The notes under the pieces are model-generated. The model did not search any database. It was given only the letters and a program-made list of their open reading frames with translations, and was not told the origin of the DNA. Shown here one piece after another: positions 52,360 through 61,479 of a DNA stretch of 64,000 nucleotides. Where the stretch lies: contig JADCER010000010.1 in NCBI GenBank assembly GCA_020249925.1, positions 144,713-208,712 on the forward strand, given 5' to 3'. This stretch comes from Roseomonas sp. GTDB lineage: Bacteria > Pseudomonadota > Alphaproteobacteria > Acetobacterales > Acetobacteraceae. Numbering within the stretch: position 1 is the stretch's first letter; each line of letters opens with the position of its first letter. The position numbers and the translations under genes were made by a program.

Positions 52360-55208
52360 GGCTTTTGCTCTCCTGCATTGAAGCGCAGAATCTTGGGCGG
52401 TTCGGGCATATTGGGTGGTGGCGTTAGCGTGCTGGGATGGGGTGCCGTGATACCTTCCTCGCCGGGGGCGCATTTCTTGATATTGACGCGCAGATCATAC
52501 CAGGCGGCCTGACCGGTAATGGGATCGGCATTGGCAAGGCGTGGGCCGGTTTGCGCGGGCAGCCATTCGCTGATGACGTGATTCAGCAAAAAGCCACGCT
52601 CGGCTTCCGCCGCATCAGGGCTCAACATCCAGGCGCCGGCACGCTTGCCAATCGCGTTCCAGGTCCAGACGGTGTCCGGGTTGACGCCTTCCATCAGCGT
52701 CACCTGCCCCTTCACGCGGCCATTGCGGCTTTCGACCCAGACCCAATCATCCTGCGCAATGCCCATGGCTTCGCCTCTGGCGCGGCTCATATAGAGCCGA
52801 TTGGCGCCATGGATTTGCCGCAGCCAGGCATTCATGGAACCCCAGGAATGATACATCGCCATGGGGCGCTGCGTGACGGCCGAGAAAGGAAAGCCGGATA
52901 CGTCATGCGCAACTTGCTCCAACGGCGCGTACCAGATGGGCAGCGGGTCGCAATAGGTGCGCACACGTTCGCGCAAGGCTTCCGGCGGTTGCTTGGCGCC
53001 ATGGCCTTCCGCAGCCAAGCGGAATTTCTGCAAGGGCTCTGACCAGATTTGCAACACGATCTGATCAGACTTGCCAATCAGCCCCATCGCCTTGGCGTTT
53101 TCCAGATAGAGCTTGTTGGAATGCTTGAAGTAGCTTTCCTCGGCCGAGAAATCATGCCGCCAGAAACAGCCATTTTCGATATAGCGCTGCAATTGATCCG
53201 GGTTGGGCTTGCCGACACCCTTCGCGCTGCCATCCTCACCGCGCCAACCAGCGAGTGGGCCAACACCCGGCATGCGTTCATGGTTGACGATGTAATCCGC
53301 GTAATCCTTGAAGCGTGGGCTGCCATCTTCCTTGGTGAAGGCGGGCAGGCCAAGCCGCGCGCCCAATTCAATCAGCACATCCTGGAAGGGCCGCACATCA
53401 CGATCCGGTTTCAATACCGGCTGGCGAATGGCATCGCCCGGCCCATGAGAAGACCCAATCGGGCGATCCAGAATGGAAATGCAATCCCAGCGTTCCAGAT
53501 AGGTCGTGTCCGGCAGGATCAGATCGGCATAGGGCACGGTTTCACTGAAAAACGCATCGGAATAGATCACGGTTGGGATCACGTATTCGCCTGACGCATC
53601 CTTCGCGGTTAGGCATTCAATGGTTTCCAGCGGATTCATCGCACTGTTCCAGGCCATATTGGCCATGAACATGAACAGTACATCAATCCTGTACGGGTCG
53701 CCCTTCGCGGCATTACCGATCACGGTATGCATCATGCCATGCAGACCAAGCGGCGCTTCCCAAGAAAAGGAATGGTCAATGCGAATGGGCGATCCATCAT
53801 CATTCACCAGCAAATCATCCGGCCCATGGGTAAAGGACAGGATATTGCCGGCAAGCGGCGTATTCGGCTTGGAATTCTTGCCCGCCGGGCCCGGGCCGGG
53901 CGGAATGGGCCGCGGGAAGGGCGCCTTGTAGCGCCAGGAACCCGGCGTATCGATGGCGCCTAACAGCATTTGCAGAATATGCAGCGCGCGGCAGGTGTGA
54001 AACCCGTTGGAATGCGCGCTAATGCCGCGCATGGCGTGCAGCGCAACCGGGCGGCCGACCATTTTCTCATGCCGACGGCCGAGCGTATCGGTCCAGGGTT
54101 GATCGAGCGTGATGGTTTGGTTGAAGGCAACATCGGCCATTTCGGCGGCAATGCGGCGAATGCGGTCCGCATCCAGCCCGCAGCGTTCCGCGACCGCTTC
54201 CGGAGCATATTCAGCACCCAGATAGCGTTCCGCCATCAAATGAAACACTGGGCGCGCTATGCGGCCATCCGCCAGGGTGAAATCACCGACCAGCACGGGG
54301 GAAAGATCAGCGGCGGCGGCATCCATGGCACCGCGCGCGCGATCCCAAGCTTGCGGCTTGCCATCGGCGTCTCGGACAAAAAGCCCGTCATCCGCGCCGC
54401 CCGGATTGCGCACCACCAGCCAATGCGCATTGGTATGGCGCACTAGGAATTCTGCATCTACCCAATCATGGCGCAGCAATTCATGGATCAGCGCCATGAC
54501 GAAAAGCCCATCCGTGCCGGGGCGGATACCCACCCATTCATCGGCAATGGCGGAATAGCCGGTACGCACGGGATTGACCGAAACCACCTTTGCGTTGCGC
54601 TGTTTCAGCGCAGCCAGGCCTGTCTTGATCGGGTTCGAATCATGATCCTCAGCGACACCCAGGATCAGCAGATATTTCGCGCGTTCCCAATCAGGCTCAC
54701 CAAATTCCCAGAAGGAACCGCCAATGGTGTAAAGCCCGCCGGCGGCCATATTGACGGAACAAAAGCCGCCATGCGCGGCGAAATTGGGCGTGCCGAATTG
54801 CGCGGCCCAAAACCCCGTGAGCGATTGGGACTGGTCGCGCCCAGTGAAGAAAGCCAGGCGCTTCGGGTCTGTTTCGCGCACCTTCTTCAGCGCATTGGTG
54901 GCGATATCCATCGCCTCATCCCAGGAAATCTCGGCATATTCGCCAGAACCGCGCGGCCCCACCCGCTTCAGCGGTGCCTGCAAGCGCGCGGGGCTATATT
55001 GCGTCATGATGCCGGCGCTGCCCTTGCCGCAGAGCACGCCCTTATTCACCGGATGATCAGGATTGCCTTCAATATAGCGCACCCGCCCATCCTTCAGGTG
55101 CACGCGAATGCCACAGCGACAGGCGCACATATAGCAGGTGGTGGTCTTCACCTCATCGCCGATCGGCGCCGAATAGGCGATCCGGTCCGTGGTGCTCCCG
55201 TCTGGCAT
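52356..55208 (-). CDS. soeA: Molybdopterin oxidoreductase (SoeA-like sulfite dehydrogenase)
   Basis: 950 residues of the DMSO reductase superfamily. N-terminal cluster motif C25-x2-C28-x3-C32...C60 (CYMCACRCG, CGKGS) binds one 4Fe-4S. There is no twin-arginine signal, so it stays in the cytoplasm, which agrees with SoeA of sulfur-oxidising and Roseobacter-type bacteria and disagrees with PhsA/TtrA. GRDQSQSLTGFWAAQFGTPN and FCSVNMAAGGLYTIGGSFWE fit the SoeA group. It oxidises sulfite to sulfate, with electrons passing via SoeB and SoeC to quinone. The three genes overlap by 4 bp. Thiosulfate or polysulfide reductase activity is an alternative. Confidence 0.75.
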   Translation of the reverse strand: MPDGSTTDRIAYSAPIGDEVKTTTCYMCACRCGIRVHLKDGRVRYIEGNPDHPVNKGVLCGKGSAGIMTQYSPARLQAPLKRVGPRGSGEYAEISWDEAMDIATNALKKVRETDPKRLAFFTGRDQSQSLTGFWAAQFGTPNFAAHGGFCSVNMAAGGLYTIGGSFWEFGEPDWERAKYLLILGVAEDHDSNPIKTGLAALKQRNAKVVSVNPVRTGYSAIADEWVGIRPGTDGLFVMALIHELLRHDWVDAEFLVRHTNAHWLVVRNPGGADDGLFVRDADGKPQAWDRARGAMDAAAADLSPVLVGDFTLADGRIARPVFHLMAERYLGAEYAPEAVAERCGLDADRIRRIAAEMADVAFNQTITLDQPWTDTLGRRHEKMVGRPVALHAMRGISAHSNGFHTCRALHILQMLLGAIDTPGSWRYKAPFPRPIPPGPGPAGKNSKPNTPLAGNILSFTHGPDDLLVNDDGSPIRIDHSFSWEAPLGLHGMMHTVIGNAAKGDPYRIDVLFMFMANMAWNSAMNPLETIECLTAKDASGEYVIPTVIYSDAFFSETVPYADLILPDTTYLERWDCISILDRPIGSSHGPGDAIRQPVLKPDRDVRPFQDVLIELGARLGLPAFTKEDGSPRFKDYADYIVNHERMPGVGPLAGWRGEDGSAKGVGKPNPDQLQRYIENGCFWRHDFSAEESYFKHSNKLYLENAKAMGLIGKSDQIVLQIWSEPLQKFRLAAEGHGAKQPPEALRERVRTYCDPLPIWYAPLEQVAHDVSGFPFSAVTQRPMAMYHSWGSMNAWLRQIHGANRLYMSRARGEAMGIAQDDWVWVESRNGRVKGQVTLMEGVNPDTVWTWNAIGKRAGAWMLSPDAAEAERGFLLNHVISEWLPAQTGPRLANADPITGQAAWYDLRVNIKKCAPGEEGITAPHPSTLTPPPNMPEPPKILRFNAGEQKP

Positions 55209-55335
55209 CAGCCGTTCCTCCAGTCTTCTCGGAACAAGTAGCGCATGGCGGGGCGGCCCTGCAAAGGGGGTGGGGCGGCTTTGACGGAGGCCTGCCGCGG
55301 CCCTAGCGTCCCGGTCAAATTACCGGAGACCGGCC

Positions 55336-56241
55336 ATGAAACTGCCAACGCATGGGCGCTATCAGCACAGCGCCATCCCCCATCGCCCCACCTATGAATG
55401 GCCCAATGGGGCGCGGCTGGCGGTGGTGCTGTGCAACAATATCGAAGCCTTTGCCTTTCGTGCCGGGCTTGGCAGTGACAGCACCGGCGCCGCCGCGCCG
55501 CAATCCCAGCGCAATTACGCCTGGCGCGATTACGGCAATCGCGTTGGGCTTTGGAACATGCTGGCGATGTTCGATGAATATGGCCTGCCTTGCGCGCATA
55601 ATGTGAATGGGCTGGTGCTGGATACCTGCCCCGAAATCGCGCCGGCGCTTTTGAAGCGCGGCGATGAATTCATTGGCCATGGGCGAACCAATGCGGAACG
55701 CCAGGATATCCTGTTTGAAGATGATGAGCGCCGGCTGATTGCCGAAAGCCGAGACGCCATCATCCGCCACACAGGCAAGGCGCCTGATGGCTGGCTTGGC
55801 CCCTACATCACGCAATCGGCGACAACGCTTGATCTGCTGAAGGAAGAAGGTTTCAGCTATGTCATGGATTGGCCGGCGGATGACCAACCCTTCTGGATGA
55901 CAACGCGCGCCGGGCCGATGCTTTCCGTGCCCTATTCGGTGGAATTGAATGACAGCCCTGTTGCGATTTTCCGCCAGCAAGCGGCGCGGGATTTCGCCGA
56001 TATGGTGGTGGATCAGTTTGACGAAATGCTGGATCGGTCGCGCGATATGCCGCTCGTTTGTTCCATCGTGCTGCATCCTTTCATCATCGGTCAGCCCTTC
56101 CGGCTGCGCCCCTTCCGCCGCGCCATGCAGCATATCCTGACGCAGCGCGACAAGATTTGGCTCGCCCGCCCCGGAGAGGTCGCGCGCCATGCCGCGAGCC
56201 TGCCCAAGGGCATTGTGCCGGGGTCGGAGACGCGGCCATGA
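55336..56241 (+). CDS. Polysaccharide deacetylase-family protein (PuuE-like)
   Basis: 301 residues of the NodB-like fold, closer to the PuuE/allantoinase or cyclic-imidase group than to chitin deacetylases: the N-terminal RPTYEWPNGARLAVVLCNNI and DYGNRVGLWNMLAMFDEYG regions. GHGRTNAERQ, a W-L-G-P-Y motif (DGWLGPYITQS) and a late HPFIIGQPF are the metal and substrate regions. No signal peptide. It overlaps the CoA-ester lyase ATG (ATGA), so the two are translated together. Confidence 0.78.
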   Translation: MKLPTHGRYQHSAIPHRPTYEWPNGARLAVVLCNNIEAFAFRAGLGSDSTGAAAPQSQRNYAWRDYGNRVGLWNMLAMFDEYGLPCAHNVNGLVLDTCPEIAPALLKRGDEFIGHGRTNAERQDILFEDDERRLIAESRDAIIRHTGKAPDGWLGPYITQSATTLDLLKEEGFSYVMDWPADDQPFWMTTRAGPMLSVPYSVELNDSPVAIFRQQAARDFADMVVDQFDEMLDRSRDMPLVCSIVLHPFIIGQPFRLRPFRRAMQHILTQRDKIWLARPGEVARHAASLPKGIVPGSETRP

Positions 56242-57104
56242 ACCGCCAATTGCCGCAGTGGCGTTCGCTGCTTTACGTGCCGGCCAGCGAAGAAAGATTT
56301 GTCGCCAAGGCACATGAACGCGGTGCGGATGCCATTATTCTTGATCTGGAAGATGGCGTGGCGCCGGATGCCAAGGCGCGTGCTCGGGCAGGGCTGGCGG
56401 CTTCGGCAGCCAGCGCAAGGCAGAATGGCGCGGATATTGTGGTGCGCATCAATCGCCCGCTGCGGATGGCGGCTGAGGATATCGCTGCTGCCGCTGCGGC
56501 AGGTGCGGATGGGCTGATTTGCACCAAAATGATGGGGGCGGATCATGTGCGCTTGCTGTCAGAACTCGCCGCTGAATCGGAAATGGCGGCGGGGCGCCCG
56601 CTGGGGTCGCTGAAATTTATTGTGCTGATCGAAGATGCCGCTGCCTTGCGCCATGCGGATGCGATTGCCGCGGCTGATCCGCGCATTGTGGCGCTGGGTG
56701 TTGGTGGTGAGGATTTGGCGACCGATCTTGGCGCCGAACCCACGCCGGATGCGCTGGATTTGCCCAAGCGCATGGGGCTGATTGCTGCGCGTAGCGCGGG
56801 GATTTTGCCGCTCGGCTTCATCGGCACCGTCGCGGGGTTGAAGGATTTGGATGGCTATCGCGCCATGCTGCGCCGGTCGCGTGCGATTGGCTTTGCTTGT
56901 GCGTCCTGCGTGCATCCATCTCAGGTTGCCATCATCAATGAGGAATATGGCGCGCGGCCCGAGGAGGTTGCGCGCGCCAGGCGGTTGGTTGCCGCCTTTG
57001 ATGCCGCTTTGGCAGAAGGCAAGGGCGCGGTCGCCTTTGAAGGCGATATGATTGACAAGCCGATTGTGGAGCGCGCGAAGAAGCTGATCGCGCGTTCAGG
57101 TTAA
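56238..57104 (+). CDS. HpcH/HpaI-type CoA ester lyase (CitE-like)
   Basis: 288 residues, MNRQLPQWRSLLYVPASEER at the start as in CitE/McI/Mcl lyases. ADAIILDLEDGVAPDAK (Mg-binding Asp), VRINRPL, and CASCVHPSQVAIINEEY are hallmarks. It cleaves a beta-hydroxyacyl-CoA (malyl-, citramalyl- or similar) to acetyl-CoA plus an oxo-acid. ATG 56238 overlaps the deacetylase stop; convergent with the SDR gene (4-bp overlap). Substrate unknown. Confidence 0.85.
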   Translation: MNRQLPQWRSLLYVPASEERFVAKAHERGADAIILDLEDGVAPDAKARARAGLAASAASARQNGADIVVRINRPLRMAAEDIAAAAAAGADGLICTKMMGADHVRLLSELAAESEMAAGRPLGSLKFIVLIEDAAALRHADAIAAADPRIVALGVGGEDLATDLGAEPTPDALDLPKRMGLIAARSAGILPLGFIGTVAGLKDLDGYRAMLRRSRAIGFACASCVHPSQVAIINEEYGARPEEVARARRLVAAFDAALAEGKGAVAFEGDMIDKPIVERAKKLIARSG

Positions 57105-57865
57105 ACCACCGCCGTCATCCCGCCATCCACGTAAAGCAGATGGCCGTGGACGAAGTCTGAGGCTGGTGCGGCAAGGAAGACGGTAGCGCCCACCAATTCT
57201 TCCACCTTGCCCCAGCGCCCGGCCGGGACGCGTTTGCAGAGCCAATCGCTGAACTCGGCATTTTGCACGAGTGCGCTGGTGAGTTCGGTGGCGTAATAGC
57301 CTGGGGCGACGCCATTCACATTGACACCGTGTTTCGCCCATTCGGCGCAAAGCGTGCGGGTCAGCATCCGCAGCGCCCCTTTGCTGGCGGCGTAGGGCGC
57401 GATGGTGGGGCGGCCCAATTCGCTCTGCACGGAACAGATGGTGATGATTTTGCCCGCGCCGCGCGGCACCATGCGTTTACCGGCGGCCTGGCAGCAATAC
57501 CATACGCCGTCGAGGTTGGTGCCCAGCACTTCGCGCCAGGTTTCGGGTGGCATTTCGGTGGCGGGGGCGCGGCGCATGATGCCGGCATTGGCGACGAGGA
57601 TATGGATTGGCCCGATGCTGCTTTCCATTTCCGTGAAGGCGTTTTCGACTTCTTTGGGATCGGTCACGTCGAAGGCGCGGGTGATGGTTTCGATGCCCGC
57701 GTCTTGAAGTTTCTTGTGGGCGTTCTTGAGTCTTTCCGGATCGCGCCCATTGATGATGACGCGTGCGCCCGCTTCTGCGAGCCCCTTTGCAAGTGCAAAG
57801 CCAATCCCCTGACTGGACCCTGTCACGAGCGCTGTTTTTCCCTTTAGGTCGAATAGCTTGTTCAT
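57101..57865 (-). CDS. SDR family oxidoreductase (gluconate 5-dehydrogenase-like)
   Basis: 254 residues. TGSSQGIGFALAKGLAEAGA cofactor motif near residue 15, then NAGIMRR, catalytic Ser in ICSVQSE, YAASKGAL active site, and LLYVDGGMTAVV at the end. Arg and Asn after strand 2 (INGRDPERL) suggest NADP preference. The closest group is gluconate 5-dehydrogenase/IdnO-like, but hydroxyacid dehydrogenases share it. The start overlaps the CaiB gene stop by 4 bp. Confidence 0.84.
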   Translation of the reverse strand: MNKLFDLKGKTALVTGSSQGIGFALAKGLAEAGARVIINGRDPERLKNAHKKLQDAGIETITRAFDVTDPKEVENAFTEMESSIGPIHILVANAGIMRRAPATEMPPETWREVLGTNLDGVWYCCQAAGKRMVPRGAGKIITICSVQSELGRPTIAPYAASKGALRMLTRTLCAEWAKHGVNVNGVAPGYYATELTSALVQNAEFSDWLCKRVPAGRWGKVEELVGATVFLAAPASDFVHGHLLYVDGGMTAVV

Positions 57866-59085
57866 CCGCGTATCACCCCGCCATTACGTAATTTCTGGAA
57901 ATGCGCCGCGCCCAAAGCCGGTTCCAGCACTTCCGTATTATGTTCCCCGAGCTTGGGCGCAGGCCGGGCAAGAATCCCCGGTGTTGCGGAAAGCCGCGGC
58001 ACCATCCCATGCATGGGCAGCCAGCCGCCGGGCATATCGGCGTCTGGCACTTCGATCAGTGCCTCGCGTTCAATCGCGTAGGGGTCCTTGTCGAGCATTT
58101 CGGTATCCATGATCGGCCCGATGGTGACACCGGCCTTGTCGAAATGTGCGAGGTTTTCAGCCAGGTCGCGTGCGCCGATGAAGCCGCCGATGATGGCATC
58201 AAGTTCCTGCCAGTTTTTCACGCGGGCAGGATTATTGGCGAAGCGCGGGTCGGTGATCAGGACTTCCTGGCCGATGGAACGCAGCAGTTTTTCCGTCATG
58301 CCTTGCGTTGAGGCGGAAAGGCAGACCCAGCCGCCATCCTTGGTACGGTAGGCGTTGCGCGGCGAGGTATTGGTGCTACGGCTGCCGGTGCGTGGTTTGC
58401 GTTTGCGTGTAATGCGCCAATTCGCCACTTGCGGTTCCAGTACGCTGAAGAGTGGCTCGAATAGGGATATATCAATCACCTGCCCCTGGCCGGTGGCTTC
58501 TGCGTGGCGCAGCGCGATCATGGCGGCGGCGGAACCATAAAGCCCGGCATAGGCATCGCCCATGAACATCGGCGGCAGCACCGGTTCGCGGTCTTCAAAA
58601 CCATTGATGGCGGCGAAGCCGGAATAGCCCTCAACCAAAGTGCCGAAGCCCGGCTTGTGGCGATAGGGACCGTCTTGTCCCCAGCCGGAGACACGCGCGA
58701 TCACCAAGCGCGGATTGGCGGCAAGCAGGCTTGTTGGATCAAGCCCCATGGCTTCCAGCACGCCGGGGCGGAAGCTTTCCACCAGCATGGCGGCACCCTG
58801 GGCAAGGGCGCGCACGGCGGCGATGCCCTCAGCGCTTTTCAGGTCAAGGCAGATGCTTTTCTTGTTGCGGCAAATGGTCTTCCAGCTTGTCTCCACGCCG
58901 CCAACGCGCCAGGCGCGTAGTGTGTCGCCTTCGGGCGGTTCCACCTTGATCACTTCCGCGCCGTGATCAGCGAAAACCTTGGTCAGGATATTGCCGGCGA
59001 CAAGGCGCGATAGGTCCACCACGCGCACACCATCCATCGCCCCTTTCGCGCTGGGGTCGAAGCTTTTGCGATGCATTGCGGCCAT
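57862..59085 (-). CDS. CaiB/BaiF family CoA-transferase
   Basis: 407 residues, class III CoA-transferase. GVRVVDLSRLVAGNILTKVF near the start, the catalytic Asp in MFMGDAYAGLYGSAAAMIAL (about 170-190), and VLEPQVANWRITRKR-like sequence. It moves CoA between a donor such as succinyl-CoA and a carboxylic acid. ATG 59085 is the start; a longer frame overlaps the SBP gene behind it. The gene behind is a TTT receptor 4 bp upstream; the following SDR overlaps by 4 bp, so all three are coupled. Confidence 0.88.
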   Translation of the reverse strand: MAAMHRKSFDPSAKGAMDGVRVVDLSRLVAGNILTKVFADHGAEVIKVEPPEGDTLRAWRVGGVETSWKTICRNKKSICLDLKSAEGIAAVRALAQGAAMLVESFRPGVLEAMGLDPTSLLAANPRLVIARVSGWGQDGPYRHKPGFGTLVEGYSGFAAINGFEDREPVLPPMFMGDAYAGLYGSAAAMIALRHAEATGQGQVIDISLFEPLFSVLEPQVANWRITRKRKPRTGSRSTNTSPRNAYRTKDGGWVCLSASTQGMTEKLLRSIGQEVLITDPRFANNPARVKNWQELDAIIGGFIGARDLAENLAHFDKAGVTIGPIMDTEMLDKDPYAIEREALIEVPDADMPGGWLPMHGMVPRLSATPGILARPAPKLGEHNTEVLEPALGAAHFQKLRNGGVIRG

Positions 59086-59089
59086 GGGA

Positions 59090-60058
59090 TCAGTCCAGCT
59101 TGATATTGGCGGCGGTGGCCACTTCGCGCCAGCGCGCGAGTTCGATGCGCAGAAGCTCGGTAAAGGCTTGCGGTGTGGCGGGTGATGGGCGGGCGCCTTC
59201 GCTTTGCAGCAGCTTCGCCATTTCCGGATCGCCCAAGGCAGCATTGGCTTCCGCGTTCAGGCGCGTGAGGATTTCAGGCGGCAGGCTGCGCGGCGCGAAA
59301 AGTCCCCACCAGATATCGCTTTCATAATCAATGCCGGCTTCTTTGACGGTGGGGCCGGGGGGTGAGCCATCGGGCGCACCCGGCGCGGTATAGGCCAAAA
59401 GCCGCACACGGCCTTCGCGCACCACGCCGGCCGCACTTGGCATGGTGGTGATCAGCACGGGGATATGGCCAGCGACAAGGTCCGTCACGGCGGGCGGCAT
59501 GCCGCGATAGGGCACGTGATTCATCTTGATGCCGGCGCGCAGGCAAAAATATTCGGTGACGAAATGATTGATACCGCCAGGGCCGGAGGATCCATAGTCA
59601 ATCGCACCCGGCCTTTCGCGTGCCATGCGCACCAGATCAGCGACGCTGCGCGCCGGGAAATCGGGATGCACCAGCACAATAAAGGGCGAACGCGCGAGTA
59701 GCGCGACGGGCGTGAAATTCTCCAGCACACCCCAGGGCACGCGCTGCGTGATGGATGTGGTGGCGAAGGAGGAGGAGGAGACCATGAGCGTATAGCCATC
59801 CGCGGGTGCTTGCGCGACGGCGGTGGCGCCAATGGCGCCGCCCGCACCGGCGCGATTATCAATCACCACGGGCTGGCCGAGGCGGGCTTGCAAACGCTCC
59901 GCCAGCGGGCGGGCGACCACGTCGTTGGAGCCACCGGGCGGGAAGGGCACGACGATTCGCACCGGCCGGGCGGGCCAGGGCGCCTGGGCCAGTGCCGGGG
60001 CGGCAAGCGGGCTCAAGGCGGCGGCCAGAAGGGCGCGGCGGGGCAGGGCAGGGGTCAT
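59090..60058 (-). CDS. TTT (Bug-family) substrate-binding protein, orphan
   Basis: 322 residues. Signal peptide MTPALPRRALLAAALSPLAA, cleavage after ALA. VRIVVPFPPGGSNDVVARPL is the Bug/TctC ligand motif, VIDNRAGAGGAIG and DYGSSGPGGINHFVTEYF follow. Its partner TctAB may be the set at 48.7-50.7 kb or lie elsewhere. It heads a unit with a CaiB-type transferase and an SDR, which suggests that the imported acid is activated with CoA and then oxidised. Confidence 0.88.
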   Translation of the reverse strand: MTPALPRRALLAAALSPLAAPALAQAPWPARPVRIVVPFPPGGSNDVVARPLAERLQARLGQPVVIDNRAGAGGAIGATAVAQAPADGYTLMVSSSSFATTSITQRVPWGVLENFTPVALLARSPFIVLVHPDFPARSVADLVRMARERPGAIDYGSSGPGGINHFVTEYFCLRAGIKMNHVPYRGMPPAVTDLVAGHIPVLITTMPSAAGVVREGRVRLLAYTAPGAPDGSPPGPTVKEAGIDYESDIWWGLFAPRSLPPEILTRLNAEANAALGDPEMAKLLQSEGARPSPATPQAFTELLRIELARWREVATAANIKLD

Positions 60059-60186
60059 CAGGCGGTCTCCCGGATGGTAATGGCGCCAGTTTTGCCTATT
60101 GCGGTGCTTCTGCGAAGCCGCCTGCCCCTATTCATCCGGGGCGGCATTGGCCATCATGGATCATTAAACAAGGATTCTTGTCAGCC

Positions 60187-60696
60187 ATGGCCGATGACAG
60201 GCCTTTCAGGGAATGGCCCTTGGATCAGCTCGCCGAACATGCGGCGCAGCATAAGGGTGATCGTGTCCTGCTTTCCCAACTGCTCATTGAAACGGAGCGA
60301 CGGCCAGGTGCGCGCGCCAAGCTGATTGCGCGGCGGATCGAAAATCACCTTGCGAATGTGTTGACCAAGCTGCCAGGCCGCGGCGCGCCGCCTGAGGAGA
60401 TGCGCCGCTACTTGGCTATCGCTGCCGAGGAAATCGCCGTACTGCGCAAGCGTTTGCAGGATGCGGAGGCGGAGCTCAAAAAGCTCAAGGAAACGCCGGC
60501 GGATGCCAGCCCGCATGCGCGGGTTTATCTGGCACCCAATGCGCCGCTATGGCTGATTGTGGAAGTACGCCGCGCCTTCCGGCGACGATATCACCCTGAT
60601 CGGCAGACCGATCCCGAAAAGCGCCAGAATGCCGAAGAGATTTTCAAGCGCGCCGAGGAGGTGTTTGAAAACCTGCAAGGGCGTGGGGAGGATTGA
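60187..60696 (+). CDS. J-domain protein with C-terminal HPD motif
   Basis: 169 residues. The N-terminal half is helical; the C-terminal J-like domain carries RRRYHPDRQTDPEKRQNAEE, with the HPD triad needed to stimulate DnaK. It is unusual in having the J domain at the C-terminus, preceded by a coiled-coil-like AEELKKLKE segment (LQDAEAELKKLKETP). ATG 60187 (TCAGCC before it) is chosen since upstream sequence overlaps the divergent SBP gene. Probable co-chaperone of unknown client. Confidence 0.8.
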   Translation: MADDRPFREWPLDQLAEHAAQHKGDRVLLSQLLIETERRPGARAKLIARRIENHLANVLTKLPGRGAPPEEMRRYLAIAAEEIAVLRKRLQDAEAELKKLKETPADASPHARVYLAPNAPLWLIVEVRRAFRRRYHPDRQTDPEKRQNAEEIFKRAEEVFENLQGRGED

Positions 60697-60850
60697 CGAC
60701 GCAATCTCACTGTTGCGCGATTTATTGTGTTGGAACAGGCCTTTTGCATCACAAGAATTCAGCAACTGAACATCGCTTTTACCTCTCGATAGAATGCCGA
60801 TTGAGCGGAAGACGATCCGGACATTTCATGCCTCGGTGAACGCTTGACAG

Positions 60851-60866
60851 CGGGAAAATTTTCCCG
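60851..60866. promoter_or_regulatory. 16-bp perfect palindrome before the 60916 lipoprotein gene
   Basis: CGGGAAAATTTTCCCG, a perfect inverted repeat, begins one base after TTGACA (60844-60849). A TAGAAT sequence at 60877-60882 is the best -10 candidate but the spacing (27 bp) is too long, so the promoter is uncertain. The palindrome is a credible operator or sequence-specific binding site. Confidence 0.5.
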
Positions 60867-60915
60867 ACACCCTATTTAGAATGTTACATTTTTCTCAAAT
60901 GCCAGAGGTGCCGTG

Positions 60916-61476
60916 ATGCGAAAATTGTTGCTCACTCTTGGGGTGCTGGTATTAGCGGGTTGTACCTCGTTTCGCGAACGGGAAACTGTTACTTCTGTTC
61001 CGGCGCAACCTTTCGACAATTTGCGCATCATGGTTTCAGATACTCAGATCACCAGGGTAGGAATTACCTACAGTCCTGGGTTTATCAATCAGAACCAACC
61101 AAGGGAAAAAGCGCAGTCTGAAATACCGCTGCTTCAGCAACTTTTAAAGCAGGGTGCAAATACGGACCTAAAGTCGGCCTTGTCAAAATATGTGACTGTG
61201 CAGCCCGGTACCGGGACCGGTGGAGGAATCCCTCTTCTTTCATTTGCGCCGATTGGCGCCACGGTGGAATGCGGTAATATGAATGTGGTTTGCCAAGCGT
61301 CTTTGCGAGTGAACGTTTCCTTGATAGCCGATAGAAGGTTGCTCTGGACCGCAACCTATAAGGTCGGCGCACCAATGAATGGTACGAACGATGCGGAGGT
61401 GATGCGCGTTTTCTTTGCCGACGTCATATCGCGGCTTGAGAGCCATAGATTCATCCGCAAGCGAGCTGCTTCCTAG
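60916..61476 (+). CDS. Lipoprotein of unknown function
   Basis: 186 residues. MRKLLLTLGVLVLAGCTSFR gives a lipobox (LAGC, Cys at residue 16 of the mature signal). The rest is beta-rich with no family match; two cysteines (GATVECGNMNVVCQAS) may form a disulfide. A GTG start at 60913 precedes the ATG by one codon; AGAGG lies before it. Base composition is less GC-rich than the neighbours (AATGTTACATTTTTC upstream), so it may be acquired. Anchored to the outer or inner membrane. Confidence 0.65.
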   Translation: MRKLLLTLGVLVLAGCTSFRERETVTSVPAQPFDNLRIMVSDTQITRVGITYSPGFINQNQPREKAQSEIPLLQQLLKQGANTDLKSALSKYVTVQPGTGTGGGIPLLSFAPIGATVECGNMNVVCQASLRVNVSLIADRRLLWTATYKVGAPMNGTNDAEVMRVFFADVISRLESHRFIRKRAAS

Positions 61477-61479
61477 GCG

